From NCBI GenBank assembly GCA_049472395.1, contig JBLIRR010000018.1:48480-112479 (forward strand): a stretch of 64,000 nt of DNA, written 5' to 3'. Positions 61,056 to 64,000 of the stretch are shown here, in pieces (the first letter of the stretch is position 1; every line of letters begins with the position of its first letter). The DNA is from JBLIRR01 sp049472395 (lineage in GTDB: Bacteria; SZUA-182; DTGQ01; JBLIRR01). The notes beneath the pieces are model-generated. The model saw only the letters and a list, made by a program, of their open reading frames with translations, was not told where the DNA came from and ran no database searches. A program made the translations under genes and the position numbers.

Positions 61056-61469
61056 AAAATTATCACGCGGCAGGATCGGAATGATTCTGCCGTATTTTTA
61101 TTTCTCACATTTTTTTTACCCTGCTTAAGTTATTCTCTGCTTTTATTTTTGTTATCTACATTTCCTTAGAAAAGATTCATAATACCCTCCCTTAGTAATT
61201 TCTGGTAATATTTTAGCATTCTTATTATTTTATTTAATATTGAATCCTCCGAATAAGGCAAATAATAATAAGACCTTTGACCGCACATTTTTCTTTTGCT
61301 CCTTTTTATATTATATAATAATACATTATTACACTCAGCAATCTTAAGAATATTTTCCCATATGGATATGTATGATTACATATCTGGTTTTTTATTTGGT
61401 ATTATAACCAAATTTTAGTGAACATCAGCAAGCCTGCCAAGCAAGATTTATCATCACTCTGACACGGAT
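61056..61469. other. Intergenic region after the second Gly/Tyr-repeat gene
   Basis: Holds the terminator (listed), then AT-rich sequence without a credible gene. A small inverted repeat, ATTTGGT (61394-61400) and ACCAAAT (61407-61413), is present; no T-run follows. Confidence 0.55.
61068..61105 (+). terminator. Rho-independent terminator of the second Gly/Tyr-repeat gene
   Basis: CGGCAGGATC (61068-61077) pairs with GATTCTGCCG (61083-61092) with one G-T pair and a 5-base loop, followed by TATTTTTATTT. Confidence 0.85.
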
Positions 61470-61825
61470 TCATATCTTTATTGCCACTGATTGATAAATA
61501 CCCTCTATCCTTTTCCCAATAGCACCCAAGGTATAATTGTCATGGAGGTACTCCCAGCCTTTTTGGGCCATCTCATAACCCTTATTCCAATCTGGATATA
61601 ATGATAATTGAGCCCTTCTTTCTTCAGGGCAGTACCTCTTTCTTCCCCTCTCCGTGTAAATATATGTATGTCATACCCATCTTTAGCAAGCATAGCTGCG
61701 AGTTTGTCAATATGCGTACATTTTCCTCCCTCGTGTTCCTGATAGGCGCAATCCCAACTCAGGATAGCCACTTTTTTTTTCTTTTCATATTCGGCCCTGA
61801 AATTTTTCTTTATCATCCTAATCAT
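61470..61825 (-). pseudogene. Glycosyltransferase (GT4-like) remnant with internal deletion and frameshift
   Basis: The N-terminal frame starts near 61825 and includes KKVAILSWDCAYQEHEGGKC and IDKLAAMLAKDGYDIHIFTR, the start of a GT4 glycosyltransferase. After about 80 residues the frame changes. In the second frame the sequence reads YEMAQKGWEYLHDNYTLGAI and ends with GKRIEGIYQSVAIKI before a stop at 61470-61472, which matches the extreme C-terminus of the same family. The roughly 300 residues of catalytic core that should lie between are gone. Hence a deletion remnant, not a functional gene. Confidence 0.8.
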
Positions 61826-61902
61826 ATCATGAGGCTTTATAACCTTTCTAATCCGAAAGGATGTATGTGTTATATCATTACAAATTGCCCCTTATTTCAT
61901 TC

Positions 61903-62152
61903 TTACTGGGGAGAGCTGACCATAGTATGCACGTCGTTTAAGGCTTTTTCTCTATATTGAGATTTAAAGTAATGGCGACAATCATCTCTCCATAAAGCAT
62001 GCATCTTCACCCCAATCTTCTATTCTTTGTGTGCCGTAGCAATCAATATTTTTTCTCTTCGTTAAATTTCTCGTATTATTTCTGTTTTTTCTCATATTAT
62101 ATGTATTAATACCCTTATTTCTGGCAATCTTTTTTATCTCATTGAAATGCAT
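61903..62152 (-). pseudogene. Small SAP-like domain protein with a frameshift
   Basis: The ATG at 62152 has GGGGGAGAAAGG just upstream. The protein starts MHFNEIKKIARNKGINTYNM, like the SAP/Rho-N type helix-extended-helix domain, followed by CYGTQRIEDWGEDAC. In related small proteins this is followed by an LWREDC-type motif. Here the main frame reads CFMER and stops at 61982. One frame over, the same bases read LWRDDCRHYF and continue for 22 more codons to a stop at 61903. A single extra T in the TTT near 61996-61998 explains both. It could be a true pseudogene or an assembly/sequencing error. Confidence 0.6.
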
Positions 62153-62424
62153 CCTTTCTCCCCCTGATTTTATGTAGTGTTTCCTATTTGGTAGGATACC
62201 CAAAGAACCAGAATTTGTCAAGTTTTATTTTATATATTTTTTATTTTAGCAATCTTATTATTCTTTCAGATCCATGAAATACTGCAATTCATTTATACAT
62301 CTTGCCTACAAGGCACTATAATGATTGAATAATAGATTAGAGATCCTTGTAAATGGAATGAAAAATGGAATAATGATACTTGCAAAATCAACAAGATGGG
62401 AAAAGGGAGGAGTATCCCTCAAAT

Positions 62425-63279
62425 TTAATTTATAAATAATACAGACATTTTCGCATGCCGTGCAACATTATTGGCAGTGCTCCCAATGAATATCTCCCCC
62501 AAAAGGGTTCTACCCCTTGCCCCAAGTGCAATAAGAGTGCACTTCTCCTCTTCTGAAATCTTTAAAATAAGCGGAATGGTTTTCCCTGTTTGCACTATTG
62601 TCTTCACATTCACCGCTCCCGCTCCCACAAGCTCATTTTTTATCCTCTCAAGCCTTGCCTGATCAAGCCTGTTAAACTCCTTCAACCGATTCTCAAAGTA
62701 GGGCTTGATTCTTTGTTCTTCTTGAACATGAAGAAGGATTATTCTTTCACATTGAGCATCAAACGCCTTTTTAATATACGGGAGCACTCTTTCCGCATCA
62801 TCAGAAAAATCAGTCGGATATAGTATTGTTTTAAAAATATTTTTGCAGAACACACCTGCGATCCTACCCTCTTTTACATTAAATTTCATTATTAAAACCG
62901 GCTTCTTTGCATCCCGTATAATTTGCTCACCTTCGCTCCCCAGAATTATATCTCGTATAAGGCTTCTACTGTGAGAGCCTATCATAATGAGAGACACATC
63001 CTCTTTTTCGGCTATCTCGTTTATCTCATATGAAGGAAATCCAATGGGAACTTCAACCTTCACCCTGATGCCTTTTTTTTCTAATCTCTTCTTCTGCTTT
63101 TCAATAAGCTCCTTATCATGCGCTTGAACTCTTTTTGATAAATCACCTGCGTTTCTGAGACTTACCACATGCACGAGCACAACCTCTCGCAAGCCGAGCG
63201 TGACGAGATTTATCACACATTTTACCAAAAGCTCGGAAGAGGCAGAAAGATCGGTTGCCAATAAAATTTTAGAATACAT
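62425..63279 (-). CDS. Two-domain universal stress protein, 284 aa
   Basis: Two tandem UspA domains. Domain 1 (about 1-135) starts YSKILLATDLSASSELLVKC; domain 2 (about 148-284) starts FKTILYPTDFSDDAERVLPY. ATP-binding-type loops near the ends of each read IMIGSHSRSLIRDIILGSEG and IALGARGRTLLGEIFIGSTA; the second retains the full G-x2-G-x9-G-S pattern, the first is partly degenerate. Cytoplasmic, function as a nucleotide-responsive stress protein inferred. It precedes the ACR3 gene's stop by about 15 bases on the same strand, so the pair may be co-transcribed. Confidence 0.92.
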   Translation of the reverse strand: MYSKILLATDLSASSELLVKCVINLVTLGLREVVLVHVVSLRNAGDLSKRVQAHDKELIEKQKKRLEKKGIRVKVEVPIGFPSYEINEIAEKEDVSLIMIGSHSRSLIRDIILGSEGEQIIRDAKKPVLIMKFNVKEGRIAGVFCKNIFKTILYPTDFSDDAERVLPYIKKAFDAQCERIILLHVQEEQRIKPYFENRLKEFNRLDQARLERIKNELVGAGAVNVKTIVQTGKTIPLILKISEEEKCTLIALGARGRTLLGEIFIGSTANNVARHAKMSVLFIN

Positions 63280-63294
63280 AATATCCCTTCCTTC

Positions 63295-64000
63295 CTATGT
63301 AAACCAATGCTGTGTCCTCATACATATTTTTACCAACATGAGCATAACCGGCACTTCAATCAATACTCCCACCACTGTCGCAAGAGATGCACCTGATGAT
63401 AAGCCGAAAAGCGTTGTTGAGGTTGCAATGGCCACCTCAAAATGGTTGCTTGCACCGATCATTGCCGCAGGTGCCGCCTCCTTGTATGATAAGTGGAGAA
63501 ATTTAGCAGCAGCATATCCAAGTGCAAAAATAAAGCAGGTTTGGATAAAAAGAGGAATCGCTATCAATAGTATGGTATGCGGATGAGCAATAATTATATC
63601 CCCTTTAAACGAAAATAAAAGAATGAGCGTCGCCAAAAGAGCAGATATTGAAATGGGGGTAAGATAGTGGAGAAATCTTTTCTCAAACCATTCCCACCCT
63701 TTATTTTTAAGTATCCATCTTCGAGAAAAATAGCCTGCTATCAGAGGAATCGCTACATAAATCAACACAGACAATGCTATTGTTTTCCAGGGAATCGGCA
63801 TACTATTAACCCTTAATAAGAATCCTCCTAAAGGGGCGTATAACAGGAGCATTGTTAATGAATTTATCGCCACCATGACCAGGGTAAGCCCGTCATTGCC
63901 GCGGGCCAAATACCCCCACATCAACACCATTGCCGTGCATGGAGCAATCCCTAAGAGTATAGCCCCTGCTATATATGAGCGATAAAGGTCAACAGTGCTC
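63295..64000 (-). CDS. ACR3-family arsenite efflux permease, partial (N-terminus beyond window)
   Basis: The frame is open to the right edge, so the N-terminal part is missing. IAPCTAMVLMWGYLARGNDG contains the family's conserved cysteine. Later AAPAAMIGASNHFEVAIATS and GLSSGASLATVVGVLIEVPV follow ACR3 closely, and about seven membrane helices are visible. Expected function: export of arsenite (or antimonite) driven by membrane potential. The usp gene follows on the same strand. No arsR or arsC is visible in the window. Confidence 0.92.
   Translation of the reverse strand, partial: STVDLYRSYIAGAILLGIAPCTAMVLMWGYLARGNDGLTLVMVAINSLTMLLLYAPLGGFLLRVNSMPIPWKTIALSVLIYVAIPLIAGYFSRRWILKNKGWEWFEKRFLHYLTPISISALLATLILLFSFKGDIIIAHPHTILLIAIPLFIQTCFIFALGYAAAKFLHLSYKEAAPAAMIGASNHFEVAIATSTTLFGLSSGASLATVVGVLIEVPVMLMLVKICMRTQHWFT

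Overview
The window is AT-rich bacterial chromosome, probably from an uncultivated, anaerobic bacterium with a Gram-negative type envelope. The envelope inference rests on several lipoboxes, LysM and secreted proteins, and a protein that looks like an outer-membrane barrel. The anaerobe inference rests on the iron-sulfur rich energy genes, a bacterial V-type ATPase and a nickel-pincer cofactor pathway. I cannot assign a phylum from the sequence alone. No rRNA, tRNA, CRISPR array, prophage or insertion sequence was recognised.

Layout. 1-1.7 kb: partial rhomboid protease and a small Hsp20-like protein. 2-9.7 kb (minus strand): nine genes in one apparent operon encoding an Nqr-type sodium pump (NqrA, B, C, D, E). 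Its NqrF is cut down to a membrane-anchored [2Fe-2S] ferredoxin. It is followed directly by a NuoE/NuoF/HoxU-type NADH-oxidising module. This looks like a chimeric complex in which a Nuo-like diaphorase replaces the missing flavin/NADH domain of NqrF, and it is the strongest candidate for an undescribed system here. A divergent FMN-binding lipoprotein sits beside it. 10.3-19.5 kb (minus): V-type ATPase operon (H, C, I, F, E, A, B, D) plus a TerB-like gene; the membrane proteolipid K is not in the window. 19.7-20.6 kb: a secreted Gly/Tyr/Met tandem-repeat protein.

20.9-34.3 kb: housekeeping and mixed genes: carB, rimP, nth, rarA, an ankyrin protein, an SPFH/zinc-ribbon pair, an ABC-2 exporter, an S26-like peptidase and rlmN. 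34.5-39.8 kb: one 1792-residue protein with two beta-propeller regions, HEAT-like repeats and two separate P-loop ATPase modules. 40-43.7 kb: a 1245-residue lipoprotein with Trp/Gly/Tyr repeats. 44.2-50.5 kb: larB-larC behind three tandem palindromes, a LysM protein, and pyrR-pyrB-pyrC. 50.5-58.4 kb: a PaaK-like ligase, a secreted transglutaminase-like/barrel protein, cutA, and a four-gene sugar-type ABC importer.

58.5-61.1 kb: a NtrC-family AAA+ protein that has lost Walker A lysine, Walker B acids and the GAFTGA loop. It is followed by a near-consensus sigma-54 promoter in front of a second Gly/Tyr-repeat secreted protein. 61.5-64 kb: remnants of a glycosyltransferase and of a small SAP-like gene, a two-domain universal stress protein, and a partial ACR3 arsenite transporter.

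Working model (inference): NADH is oxidised by the NuoEF-like module, electrons pass through iron-sulfur proteins into the Nqr membrane core, ion motive force is built, and the neighbouring V-type ATPase is coupled to the same ion pool.
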